A stretch of DNA of 64,000 nucleotides, taken from Limnomonas spitsbergensis (taxonomy: Eukaryota > Chlorophyta > Chlorophyceae > Chlamydomonadales). This document shows positions 9,651 through 21,026 of the stretch, in pieces (the stretch's first letter is position 1; each line of letters starts with the position of its first letter). The notes under the pieces are model-generated. The model had not been told where the DNA came from. It worked only from the letters and a program-made list of their open reading frames with translations, and did no database searches. The DNA lies in assembly GCA_037349105.1 (NCBI GenBank), contig JAYJMM010000104.1, forward strand, positions 1,708,001 to 1,772,000. The letters are read 5' to 3'. The translations under genes were made by a program, and so were the position numbers.

Positions 9651-12042
9651 AAATCTGAGGCGGCTGGCGGCGGCAGGCGGGGGCGAGAGGCGGGGGAGGC
9701 GTGGGGAGCAGCGGCGGCAGCGGGTAGAGAGGGGGAAACAGGGCAGGGCTCTGGGCTGCTGCTCCGATACCCGGCGGCGCAGCTCCGAGATCCCGCAGCC
9801 TCCCTCCGAATCCCTCGCTGGTGCTGGCCGCTTTCAGCCTGATGTGAGGGGCCTGTCATTGTGCCGCTGAAGTTCATCAAAGGCCGCCCCGCCGCGCCCC
9901 TGTGCGTGGCTCTGCCGACCCAGGGCAGCTGGCCTGCATTGGGTGCTGGCTGGTCTTTCAGGCTGCTGCTGCACCTGCTGGTCGGTCGATGCATGTAGCC
10001 AGCACCCAGGGCTGGCAGGACGGTCCACCCAGGCCTCCCACAAGAAGATTGTCCCATCTCACCCAACCAAGGCTGCTGAGAGGCTCCAACCTGGTAGCCT
10101 ATCGAGACGCTCCTCCCGCCTAGGCCCCCTGTTGCGGTCGCTCTTCTGCTAGCGATCTCTGCTGCAGGGTTCCCATGGGGCTGCCGGCGTTTGGCCTGCC
10201 TAGCAATGAGGCTGTAGGTTCCAGTGGCAGCGGGATGGAGGTGCATGGCGACATGCCGCATCCACAACTGCTGGCAGGCCCACCAGGTTGCCCTTCCCCT
10301 GTCCGCGCCTGAATCTGGAACTTTAGAATCCGGCTCTGTGGCGTGCGACGTAGGATTAATCGTGGCGCATGGTGTGGCTTTGTCGAGCTGGGACCGCGTG
10401 TGCCAGGGTTACGGGGCTGCCAACTGCCTGTCTTACGTGGCAGCATGACGCCGACCGGTCTGGATCCAAGGGGATCCGCGTATCCTACACTCTTGACGAA
10501 ACGTTTTTATTAATTCGCGTGTGGACTGTCTGATTCATTAGGTGCCCATCGACTGCCACCTGCTAGATAGCTCCCTTGTGCAAATCGAGGCGAGGATGAG
10601 GGTGTTGAGGCTAGGCGTCGACCGAGGGGGCTGGATTCAAGCGTTCGGCATGAGCAACTTTCAAGATATGACACGTAGCAGGTTGAAACGGAGTTAACAT
10701 TCTCTGCTCGGATTTCACAAAGGTTGAGGCTGGTTGCCCAACCCAGCAAACATGAGGCGCAAACACGCCTGAACCAGGGTTTGGACTTTGAACCGAGTCC
10801 GGAACTCTGACTAAATGAAGGGCATAAGGATAGCGCACGGAGCAATTATATGCACTGGAAAGTGCGTTAAAGCCTAGTAATGGTGGTATAATTTTCCCTG
10901 GTCGATACAGTACGGCTGATTAGACACATTCATGAATGTCAATGACGTTACACCTCTGGGCCGTCATGAATGCAAGCCTCGCTCTCTCACCATCACAGTA
11001 ACCTCGACGCATTCAACATGCCTACCAGTGCACCCAACACCATAGCATCAGAACCCTTTTTCATCAGTAGCCTACCTACCGTTGTGCCAAGCTTATCCGC
11101 CACAACGCTGGGCCCACCCAGCCCCAGCAGGGAAGCTGGGCCTTTGGCAGTCCGCCCTTCTCACTGGTAATCACTTTTGCATCACTTTGGCACTGTTCAA
11201 ATTTGAAATACACCACAAGAACCTGTACAGCGTTGCATTCTGCAACACTGTGGTCACCCCCAGCTGAGCCGTTAGCGGCCGGGCAAGTGGGCCATGGGTA
11301 CTATCCTTCTTGGTCAGGGTCCGTAGATTAATGAATAATGACGCAACATCTCCATTGTCAGCAGGGCCTATAGGCTATAGGTGTGCCGTCATCCCCTTGG
11401 TGTCACCTGGCAGAAGCCACACCTACCTACAACAACCGAAATTCCCTGATGCAGCTGGCATATAGCCGAAATATGAAAACCAATATTGGTGGGTGGGTGT
11501 CAGGCAGCGGCGCATCTCTCAAATGTCCCGGCATCTGAACCAGCATCCTGATCCGTTCCGCTTCACAGTGTTAAAGCAGGGCTCACCAGCCAGCACTTTT
11601 GGAGACTGCCGAAAAAGCACTCAGGCGAAACTTTCAGGTATATCCGAAGCAGTACAACAAAACGACAACAAAGGAGGATTTTCAGCTAATCAAGGACACT
11701 GAGAGAGTATGTGGGCAGCTGCCTACCGGCTTCGCCTCCATGTCTGAAAGAGGATTGCCTTACCCTTTTGGAAAACGCTGTTCGACGCAGAAAAGTACGA
11801 CGGATGCACTGACTCGAGAGACAAAAACAGACAAGACGCCCCGTCCAGGCTTATATAACCGTTTTCATATTTATGCTAGGACCGGCTGGAGACAGGAGGA
11901 ACCCCTCCAAACCACAAAACACTGTTTTGCTATCACAGGTCAAACAAAATGTGCAATTAGTAACCGGTACGTCTCAGTTCAGTTGGAATGTGTAAAATAT
12001 GAATCTGAAATCAGCCATCAGCCACATCCTTAACCCAACCAG
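9651..12042. other. no supported gene
   Basis: Ala/Pro-rich open frames on the minus strand (9651-10267) may be an N-terminal exon of the 9358 gene but have no motif. A truncated DR1 core sits at about 10940-10966. The rest shows no coding signal I trust. Confidence 0.4.
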
Positions 12043-12123
12043 GGCCCGCAAAATTGCAACACCCCCCAAAGTGTTGGAATGCACACGCGCTCCACCATGC
12101 AAAAACATGAAGCTGGTGGCCAA
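12043..12123 (+). CDS. exon of unknown gene
   Basis: Between CCAACCAG|GG and GTGGCCAA|GTAAGT the frame reads ARKIATPPKVLECTRAPPCK followed by NMKLVA. The donor matches the consensus closely. A possible following exon at about 12138-12192 reads EPFRAINTATAVAP in compatible phase. The family is not recognised. Confidence 0.45.
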
Positions 12124-12234
12124 GTAAGTCAATGTCAGCCGGGAACCATTCAGGGCGATCAACACAGCCACCGCCGTGGCCCCAAAGTGAAGGCAACTCG
12201 TTTCAGGCCATCATTGATTTTGGCGTCGTTTTAG

Positions 12235-12372
12235 GATTTCGTTATCAACCACCTGTTCCTGGTAACAATGTGTGGCTTTGGCCATGGGCTACGTGGCTAC
12301 CTGGAATCACCCATGCCCATAGAGGACCTGTATGGAACAGCTATCTTCCTTTCTTGTGCTTGGAATTTCAAG
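12235..12372 (+). CDS. hydrophobic exon of unknown membrane protein
   Basis: A 138-nt exon (46 codons) lies between GTTTTAG|GATTTC and AATTTCAAG|GTGGGA. It encodes DFVINHLFLVTMCGFGHGLR, then GYLESPMPIEDLY and GTAIFLSCAWNFK. It is bounded by an in-frame TAG immediately upstream, so the acceptor is needed. It looks like one to two membrane helices with a Gly-rich turn. It probably belongs to the gene at 12043, although the phase between them needs one more exon. Family not recognised. Confidence 0.5.
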
Positions 12373-13170
12373 GTGGGAGGCCGGCCGCCCACTTTCTTTA
12401 CCCTTGCCTCGTGCTGCAGCCACGAAACCCACCTGCACCCACGAATTCCTTAAGACATTGGAACAAACTCGTTTTAGGAGGACTAAGATCAGGGTTATGA
12501 GCCACGCCTCCAGATTCGCACCACGCACTTGAGAACCTGCGGCGTTTGAGTCACGCCTCGGCCTCCAACGTGGCCATGCTTGCTAAGCCACAAACCAATT
12601 AGGCTGCACATGCATCATGAAGCGCCTGCTTTGATCCAAGTTCTCCAAGCTGCACTTGGACATGCTCTAGTCCGCGCCCAGACAACCGTCGTGCACTCCG
12701 GCGTGGCCTGATTCAGTGTGCCCTGACATGCGGGACGCCTGCAAGGCAATGGATGATAACACCCCCTGAGGTGGGCGTGGCCGGGAGGTGGGGAGGATTT
12801 ACATCGGTGGAGTGCTTAAGGTGTGCGTGAACCCCAGCGTATGTGCCCAATATAATATGGAAGTCTGATAACCAGCTTTAACTCTAAGATAGGCCCTGCA
12901 GCACAAACACCACAGGCGCCCTGTAACCCACAACTCATACAATACACAACACTTTTGCGTCACGTATTGAAAAACAAACACACACAGTATGCAAGAAAAA
13001 CAACTCTGGGGCTCTAGTCTGAAGGCAAGCGCAATCCAAGAAGTTACTGCTCTGGCCCATGGTATGCAAGATGCCAGCAATATGTTATGCTTTTGGAAAA
13101 AAGGCAAACAAGCATGGATGCATGTAAACTCAGACAGCTCCCCCTAGCATTCTCACCATGAAGTGTGACC
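12373..13170. other. no gene seen
   Basis: Likely intron and 3' DNA of the preceding plus-strand gene, then the 3' UTR of the minus-strand TatA gene. No coding-like frame. Confidence 0.5.
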
Positions 13171-14199
13171 CTAAACAGAGGGAGGTGGCTTGGGCGTCTT
13201 GTCCTCCTCGGCTACCGTCTTGGCGGCAGCCTCCTTCTCTTCGTCAGACAGAGCTGCAGTCTTAAGTTCCGTCTCAAACTCCTTAGCAGCGGTCTGGAAG
13301 CTCTTCACGGTCTGTCCAAGGCCCCGGCCCAGCTCTGGCAGCTTGGAAGGGCCGAATACCAGCGCAGCAATGCCTGCAGGTCCGTCGGGTGGGATGTACT
13401 GCGCTTGCACCCTTTCATTACCGTGTGACATTAAAAATGGAAGTTTCTTTTTTGACAGCATATGTACAGTCAACAAGGGGTCTTCATTTTTGAAGAGTCC
13501 GGGCAGTGCAGACAAGAAGGGCAGAAGAACAAGAAAAATGTTTAAGAGACTGAATGACTGTTTACTGGACTTGAGCGTGGGTGTCCAGGTTGACTACTGA
13601 TTTGAAAGTCCGCCGGTAAAGTCTCACTTCAGTCCGGATCAGCAGACATGCGCCGGGGACCAAAATTGCATGGCAGGTTTGCATACTTGCATGAGGCACA
13701 CAGGTTCGCGTTGTCACCCGACCCCACTGCCACCAGGGCGACGGCACACATGCCACAGATGCATAGGCCTGTCAAGGTCACTCCATCTAGCTATGGGGAA
13801 GCTGCAGCCATGTGGCTGATGGCTGCATGCAGATGAAGTAGCGTACCAGTACACTGTACCGGTTTAAACTTTATCGCCACATCACCATGGCGGGCGAAGC
13901 ACACTCCTCTGCTGCGAGTACATAATTGCAAGAGGCTGACTGCACCACCATTCCTTGATACCTGCGATGACAGCGATCTCGGGCAGCCCGAGGCCGAACA
14001 GTCCGTTGCACACGACCCGCCTATTGAAGTCGGAGCGTCGGGGGGAGAACACGAGGCTTTTGCTGCTGGTCAGCAGCTGGGGTCTTCTTGCTGACGTCGC
14101 AACCATGGACCTCGAGGGCAGAGAGCATGCGGACCGGCAGGATCGGGCCCCAGCACTGGCGGCTGCTGACCGTGCCTGAAATCGAATTGCTGATGCCAT
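13171..14199 (-). CDS. THA4: thylakoid Sec-independent translocase subunit TatA/Tha4, chloroplast
   Basis: Two exons, 14199-13962 and 13373-13171, join through a 588-nt GT-AG intron (ATCGCAG|GTATCA ... CCTGCAG|GCATT) to give 146 aa. Residues 1-65 are Ala/Ser/Arg-rich, like a chloroplast transit peptide. NGLFGLGLPEIAVIAGIAAL (about 65-84) is the single membrane helix with the conserved Glu of Tha4, followed by the hinge FGPSKLPELG and the amphipathic helix GLGQTVKSFQTAAKEFETEL. The C-terminal tail is acidic, then Pro-rich (PKPPPSV). TatA/Tha4 oligomerises in the thylakoid membrane with TatC-Hcf106 to pass folded lumenal proteins using the proton gradient. The intron falls inside the helix. Hcf106/TatB is the alternative; the short tail favours Tha4. 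Confidence 0.93.
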
Positions 14200-14669
14200 T
14201 TAGATTTTTGTGGTGCTTGTCGGATGTGGAGGTGACAGGACCTGGCAGGTTCGATCGATAATGTAGCTGACAGGAATCTATCGAGTAGCTGATGCGATCG
14301 CCGAAGTAGCTGACAAATATAGCCGACTGTACACGCACATGTGCAACGTCGGTGTCATATCATCCCATCACAATATTGCAATATGATGCATAACTTGACT
14401 CCGGTCTTGTCCCTGGATCCATTTTTAGATCTTAGTACACCACGCACGCGCAGTCGCGCATCTAACCTTCTTCCTTTCGTGAACCTCTCAAGCTGTGGCA
14501 GCATCGCATCATTACTGGTATACGGCATATAAATTACGTATAGGCCAAAACCAAGCTGGGTGTATCCAAGCTTTCTCCATGCCGGTACTTGTACATCAGC
14601 CCCTGTGTAGCATCTTCATCACGCGAGCAAGCTGTAAACAGTAGAAACATCCAGGGGGATCTCCCTGCA

Positions 14670-17600
14670 ATGACGTCGGTCACCATCACGGACAAGATCC
14701 ATCGGGTCCTGGAGCTGGCCAGGACTTGCCCAGGGATCATGCAGGTACCGCATGCATGCATGCATGTTTTTTCCGCACGACGTCCATTGGCTCCGCTTGG
14801 GCTCTAAGGGTATGTGGTTCAACGTGAGGACGGTCTTGCAGACACTGCAAATACTTCCAACACGGCTGTGACCCTGCCCACATACCCAGGCTTCATATGA
14901 CTTATCTCGTCTTTCGGTGGCAGGATTATTAGATTGACTGCGTTGCCCATGCAAATGATGCATGCTTCAAGCCACATGCTTCCTACCAGGTGCTACATGG
15001 GTTGGGAAAAGGAGCCGCTGCCCTTCAGGCTCTGCTCTATGTATCTTAGCCTTTCAAACCCTGTTTCAGCTTTCTTACTTGTACGTCCTCTTCTGTATAC
15101 ACCTGCGCCTGCAGTCACTTACCCTAGACCCCTTCCCCCCCTCCCAACTAGGCCTGCACCTACAGTCCCTTACCCTAAAACCCTTCCCCCCCTCCCAACT
15201 AGGCCTGCGTCCGCACTCCGCACCTCTCGCCGCTTGTGCCTGCCGTCCAGGCCTCTCCATGCTTGCTACCACGACCGTCCTTGAACGTTTCTGTCCATTT
15301 GTCACCCCACTGCGTCCAAGACAATGTTGACGTCAGCTACATCTCAGCTTTAAACAGCGTGCTGAAAACGTTTATGTGCGTATGTCAGTATGTCACCCCA
15401 CTCACAGCGTTCAAGGCAGTGATCTTTCTAGCTCCAATTCAGCTACAATCCAGCTACAATTCAGCTACAATTCACCTACAATTCACTTACAATTCAGGTG
15501 TACAAGGCCTGTTCGGAATATGTCTGTCCATTTGGCACCTCACTGCATACAAGGCAGTGTTGTTCTCAGCTACAACTCAGCTACAGCTTGTTTAAAACCG
15601 AGATGTCCATGTATGTCACCCCACTCACTACGTTCAAGGCTACATGCCACCTTAAATTTGGCTACATTTCAGGTAAAGTTCAGCTACAATTCAGGTGAAA
15701 ACGACCTGTCTGGGATGCCTGTCCATTTGTCACCCCAGTGCGTTCTAGCCTTCAAGGCACTTGTGTTCAGCTACAAGTCAGCTACGTCTTGGCTGCACAC
15801 AGCCTACTTTTCCTCTCATGGGCATCACTGAAAGCTGTTGTGACAGAACTCAGGTGGAGGCAGTGTGCAAACCCTCTAGCATGGAACCGATTTCAGTGTT
15901 TCAGACCCCATGCGGCTCAAGTAGGCGCATAGACTGGTGGACTGCCTGGCCCCTTGTAAAAGAGGCCATCACGTGGATGTGCACATGCTGCACCAGCAGC
16001 GTTAGTTAGCAATTACAATATTTGGGGGGGGGACCATCAAGCATAATCAGTGCAGAAGTGTTCAGAGACTGACTGACTGACTGACTGACTGACTGTGCAC
16101 ATAGTGTTGCAAGTGTTTATCTTGGGGGCGCTGTACGAGACAATGAAGCTTTCCTTTTGATTGAAAAACAGCATGCAAGGACGGCAGCTACACCATATAC
16201 ACAAACCAGGGGTTTAGGGGTTACCCTAGGGTTTACCCTAAACAACCCTATCTGATACAAACGTACCATACGCCACCCTTGCTGCATTGTTTGCTCAGAC
16301 GGAACAACACGTTGCACCTGCACCTGGTCGACCTCTGCCGGGGGAGCGCCTTGCGCCTCAATTCACCCTCATAGAGTGCGTGAAGTGCCCAGAGCTGGTC
16401 GCGCGGAACGCCAAGTATGAGGATGTTTTAGACAACAGAAGGTGTGCTGTTGTGAATGTTATGGTGGACAGTGAGGCTGGATGAGTGCTCCACTTCACCC
16501 CACCTGACCTCGTCTGCTTGCCATTCCTTTCCCTTTCCATCAAGTACGGTACCACGGTGGCTGATGTTGCATCTACCCTCGCCCCCTCCCCTTCTCACAG
16601 CTACCATGCCTGCATGTCGTGTCCCACCCACCTCTCACAGATTTATCTATGATGCCTGCCTGCTATTTTCAATCTCTGACTCACAGTTATGGTGCCGGTA
16701 TGCCATGTCCCATCGCCTTCCCACACTTATGATACCTATATCCCATTTCCGGCCTTCCTCCTTCAGCTATGATGTCATGGTAGCTGATGTCACAATCAAG
16801 GAGCGGGAGGCAGAGGCACTCAGGGACTCCATTCTGCCGACAGCGCGGCTACAGAACGGCTTTGGGCTCAAGGCAAGGTGACAGATTGAGTTTGGGTTTC
16901 AGTTAGTCACGCTTGTATAAGACTGTTTGCTTTGGGTGTCAGGTGGTTATGCTGGCCAAAACTGTTAGCTTTGTTCAGGCTTCAGTTAGGCGCGCTTGTC
17001 GAAAACTGTTTGCTTTGGGTTTCAAGTGGTCACGCTGGCTGCGAAGTGTTTTCTTTGTTGAGGCGTCAGGTGGTCTTTTGTTGGTAGGAAAAAATCGTTT
17101 GCTTTGGGCTTCAAGGGGTCGCACTGGCCAGAACTTATTCCTGAAAGCCAGACATATGAGATCCCCCAGAGCTCATACCAGCAGCATGCACACCAGCACA
17201 GGCCCGCCTGGCGACGTCTTTGGGGGGGGGCAGGGAATTGGGGATCGAGGTTAAGCTGGATTTATTTTCCCTGAAGTCACCCCCTAAATGCTGGTGTTTT
17301 CTCCTGCCCCAGGAATACTGTGATGGGGTGGCTGGAATATATCAAAGCGTAGTGAGTGGGAATTTTCAGGAGTGAACGTCTCCTGACGTTTGAATCTATG
17401 ATGTACCTCGGGATGTACCTTTTTGGTGCAATCAGGGGCAATAGTGCGACAGCTCAATCCTGTTACAATCAGGGAAGCTGACATTGATTAGCGTCCCCCA
17501 CCGCCTGGGAACCACCCATCCCTGTTCTATTGTTGTTGCCCTTGAAGTTTGCAGCCACCCTTAAGCCTTCTTCTCAAGTGCCAGACAGAGCGAACTTGAG

Positions 17601-18608
17601 TACCAGAGATATATCCAGTAGGCTGGAAAAGCTGCTGTGTTTACATGTGTCTATTGTGCTGTTGGTTATGTCGTATATGTGGCCCGAGCTCAGGCCTGCT
17701 ACACCCTTAACTCCCCTGCCCCACGTGAGGCTTTGATTAACTTAATTTATCCATCAAGCTGGAATGATTCCAGCTGTGCCTCCCCTGCTTGCAAAATTCA
17801 AATTTGAATTTCAAATCCGGTGACAGATCCTGGTGACCAAGGGGACGTTCTTCCTGCTGGCCTACCTCGGATCTAAGCACTTCTTGGGGGCAGATGAATT
17901 ATGGGTGCGTACAAGTTCTTGTCTTCCGCATGCTCTTCCAGCTCTATTTTCACTATCTGAACATGCAGCCCTGCGTAGAGGAGGGCTGTGTGGAAGGAGC
18001 GGCGGATATGACATTTGCCGCATTACAGGTCCCTGTTCTGATGTTGTCTGTGCACCCCCACCCAAACACTTTTTCTGAAAGGGCTAGGCTCTTCCTGGTC
18101 TATTTCACTGCTAAACCCCTTCAAACCAAGGTAGCACGATATGGATATGATATGACATAATATGAATATCATATGAAGGGCCCAAAGACCATATTGTGCT
18201 ACCTTGCTTCAAACAAACCTCTTGGGTGCATTGAGGGATGGACTGCTATCCGCTGTGACAGCAGGATCTAGGTCTCAGTTCGTTTTGCACTGCCTACCTT
18301 GAATTGCCGGTGCCTGGCACAATTTTAAACTAGGCCTTGGTATCCATACAGGTGAGTGTCATAAGGGGACAGCGTCAGAATCTAAGCACCTCATCCTTTG
18401 ACGTTTGCAGCCAGGGACCTTGAACAGCTTCATTGTTTCATCTTGGTTTCATTCCCGCGCCACTCGTTTGTGTTGGGTACTTGCCCAGGGACCCTGAACT
18501 GCATCATTGCTTTCTTCTATGACCGGTGCAGGCTGGCCTGTTTGGTTGCCTGGCGCTGACGTTCGGGATGCTAATGGAGGTGATGCTCTACATTATACGG
18601 ACAAGCAG
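14670..18608 (+). CDS. VMA12: V-ATPase assembly factor Vma12/TMEM199-like, at least five exons
   Basis: Exons: 14670-14744, 16299-16441, 16767-16871 (or 16877), 17827-17904, 18532-18608. The start is MTSVTITDKIHR. Exon 2 contains CPELVARNAKYED, close to the PELVARLEKI stretch of animal TMEM199. Exon 4 (GTFFLLAYLGSKHFLG) and exon 5 (LALTFGMLMEVMLYIIR) form the two C-terminal helices typical of the family, whose ER-resident members assemble the V0 sector. Joining exon 3 to exon 4 in phase uses a GC donor (CTCAAG|GCAAGG at 16872); the nearby GT donor at 16878 breaks phase. The 18608 donor must lead to a short last exon; an acceptor at 19348 would give a prompt stop, as for family members that end just after the helix, but this is unproven. 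Confidence 0.72.
14745..16298 (+). repeat. intron 1 of the Vma12-like gene with AGCTACAATTC repeats
   Basis: The long first intron holds dispersed and tandem copies of CAGCTACAATTCAGCTACAA (mainly 15420-15800), alternating with segments like CATTTGTCACCCCACTGCG. It also carries a (GACT)n run at about 16068-16096. The same AGCTACAATTC or complementary GAATTGTAGCT motif reappears in the FkbM gene near 52000 and 53560. Confidence 0.75.
16442..16766 (+). repeat. degenerate copies of a 3' splice site upstream of Vma12 exon 3
   Basis: The true junction is CTTCAG|CTATGATGTCATGG. Within the preceding 200 bp are CACAG|CTACCATGCCTG, CACAG|ATTTATCTATGATGC, CACAG|TTATGGTGCCGG and ACACTTATGATACC. They look like diverged duplicates of the pyrimidine tract, AG and exon start. 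Confidence 0.65.
16872..17130 (+). repeat. degenerate copies of Vma12 exon 3 end
   Basis: The exon ends GGCTTTGGGCTCAAG. Downstream, TTTGGGTTTCAG, GCTTTGGGTGTCAGG, GCTTTGGGTTTCAAG and GCTTTGGGCTTCAAG recur about every 60-70 bp with TGGTCACGCTGGC spacers. The array begins at the exon edge. Confidence 0.65.
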
Positions 18609-21026
18609 GTCAGTGGGTATTAATAGTACATGCATAAATCTGCGAGCAAGCGATGTACGGTTTGGACAAACATAATCTGGACAATCGTGTTTGTGGATCG
18701 CCTTTGTAAATTAATGAATGAATATACCGTACGCCCTGGCGCATAATTCATGGGCAATGCTGTTTTACATTTGTATTTTGTGACTTTGTTGTTTATAAGT
18801 GACTGATGCTTTTGTGATTGATATGTATGCAATAGTCGTTATCCGATCATGAAGTACCAATGTTTGTGTCTGTGTGGAGACTGTGAACTGTGTCGTTCTA
18901 GCTGGCCGTGTGGGTCATGGTCAGTGAAGGCTTCTTGGCTTGGCTTGCAACTCAATCGCCCCCCCAAGCCCTAAATTCTCCAACTGTCTCACGGGGGAAG
19001 GACCCCTGCTGATTTCTTGTACCGCCTCACACATTTTAATGACGTTACACCTCTGGGCCCTGCTCAAAGAGGCTCGGCCGCGTGGGCGCCTAACTAAAGG
19101 GTTGGGAGAACGAAACAAGCACTAGCCTCACACCTGTGCTAACTACTGGCTGAGCGTTCAGCAGGGCCCAGCGTGTATGCACTGTCCTAAACATGTGCTA
19201 ACTACTGGGACTACCAATTGATGGCCAGGGTGGCGGATTTAAGGGAGCAGAAGATAAGTAGACCAACTGAGGATCAGGGTTTCGAGTTTTGGTGAATAAG
19301 AAAGGGAATAACCCAGTGCCACCACGTTCTGCTGAATATTGCGCAGGCCTTAACCCCTGGAGGAGCGCTTCCCCAAGCTGTTTGACCCAAAAGTGTGGGG
19401 CAGAGGCGGGTCAGAGGTGGCTAGCAGGATTGCTGGAAAAAGCCCTTACGCAAGCCTGCTGTTGCTGATACTGAGGGGAAGGCTGACACGAAGAAGAGAT
19501 TGTAGCGGTGGCAGCCAATGGCCTGGACTCCTTCTTTGGCAGTTTGTACCGCTGCTCCTCAGAGTCTGGCTCAGAGACTCAGGTCTCTCTGGCCTGGCTA
19601 GCGCTCAATCCTCCTTCAGCAGACATCTGAAGTAGATGTTTGAACTGCAGTAGATCTTCAGTAATGCATGGGATACGTGCGTGCGAACCGGCTTCGAACG
19701 CTGAGATAACTACTGGGGGGACAAGGAACAATAAAAAGCAATACCAATAGACGTCCTTTGCCTTCGCACTGTTTAATGTTATTTGGCCAGCGCGGAAAAA
19801 CATGCGGTTTATTAGTTACTGGTAATTATTTAATGGTGGCGCAGCTCACCAGTATCCTAATATTTAAATTCTGGCATTTTCGCCTACGAGTACCCAAACC
19901 GTATAAATGTCCCACACTTTCCCACTGCGGTATTCGTGTGGTCATGCTCTATGAGTTCCCACCTTCCCCTGCAGTTGCTTCGCCTTATCTCGCTAGAGAA
20001 GCGCCAGCTTTACGCTGAAGTGGCTTCGCGGATTAGCATCACACTGTTGATGGTCCCTGCGGCTTTATACGAACTACGTTTGGGCCCTGCGATTGAACCA
20101 AAACTTAAATTAATTTCGTCACGCACAGTCAAAGGACGTCAAAATGTGTTTGACCCTTTTGGACATCCTTCCAGCATTCAGCCATGCTGTGGCCGCAGGT
20201 CAATGGCGTTACACCTCTGGGCACTGCTCAAAAAAGCTCGGCAGTATTCAAAGCATGATACTAGGGCAGCTTTCAAGATCAATAAGCCGCATTTTTCGTG
20301 TTCAACAGTCATTAACTTCAGGATAATGTTTTCCGGCTGAAAAATGAATACCCGTGTTGAATGGAAACAGTCTGTGGTGGGGTGGGTGGGCTTGCAGCTG
20401 ATGGCAACCTAACCTCGGGGTATCTAGTCTGAGGGGGCTTACAGGTCAAGCATGAACCAAAGGTCTCATGGGAGGAGCTGACATGAAGCTATCATCCATA
20501 AGAGTAGCTGGAATTGATCTTGCTTAGAGCTCACCCACCACCAGCCCTGCGCCTCCAGGAATCAAACAGGACCCGGCAGGTAAACACCATCATAGATCTA
20601 TAGAGGATCATCAGGCTGTTAGAGGGCACAGACGCCATGCGCCATAACGCCATCTGGCCCTCCATGCCCAGAAGAAAACTGCAACTATTGCGTAATTTCA
20701 AGCTCGTCACATCAGGCAGCCTTCACATGAAACCGAGTGACGCAATCCTCCATGTTTTCGCCTAGAAGGGGTGGTTCCCCAATTGTACAATGCCAATTCA
20801 CCTCCAAAGGAGGCGGATGCAACGTACTATCGGAGAAATTACCAATTTATCACAATACGGTAACGATTTTGAGGACACCTCTGGGCCCTGCTCAAAGGCT
20901 CGGCCGCGTGGGCGCCCAACTGTCCGGCTGGTCCCGGACACTCGTGTAGGCGTCCCCCGCACATTAGAAGTTCAAGCTCGGTTGTCAACACCGCCACTCC
21001 TTGATCCGCAGCGGCAGCTGTGGAGA
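18609..21026. other. mostly non-coding; DR1 copies and possible orphan exon
   Basis: DR1 cores lie at about 19036-19100, 20203-20240 (partial) and 20875-20930 (partial). One frame after CCTGCAG at 19975 reads LLRLISLEKRQLYAEVASRI; it may be an exon but has no partner. Otherwise no coding signal. Confidence 0.45.

Noticed and set aside
9563..10267. 234-residue Ala/Pro/Ser protein as a confident gene
   Set aside because: Composition-driven open frame with no motif; at most part of an N-terminal exon.
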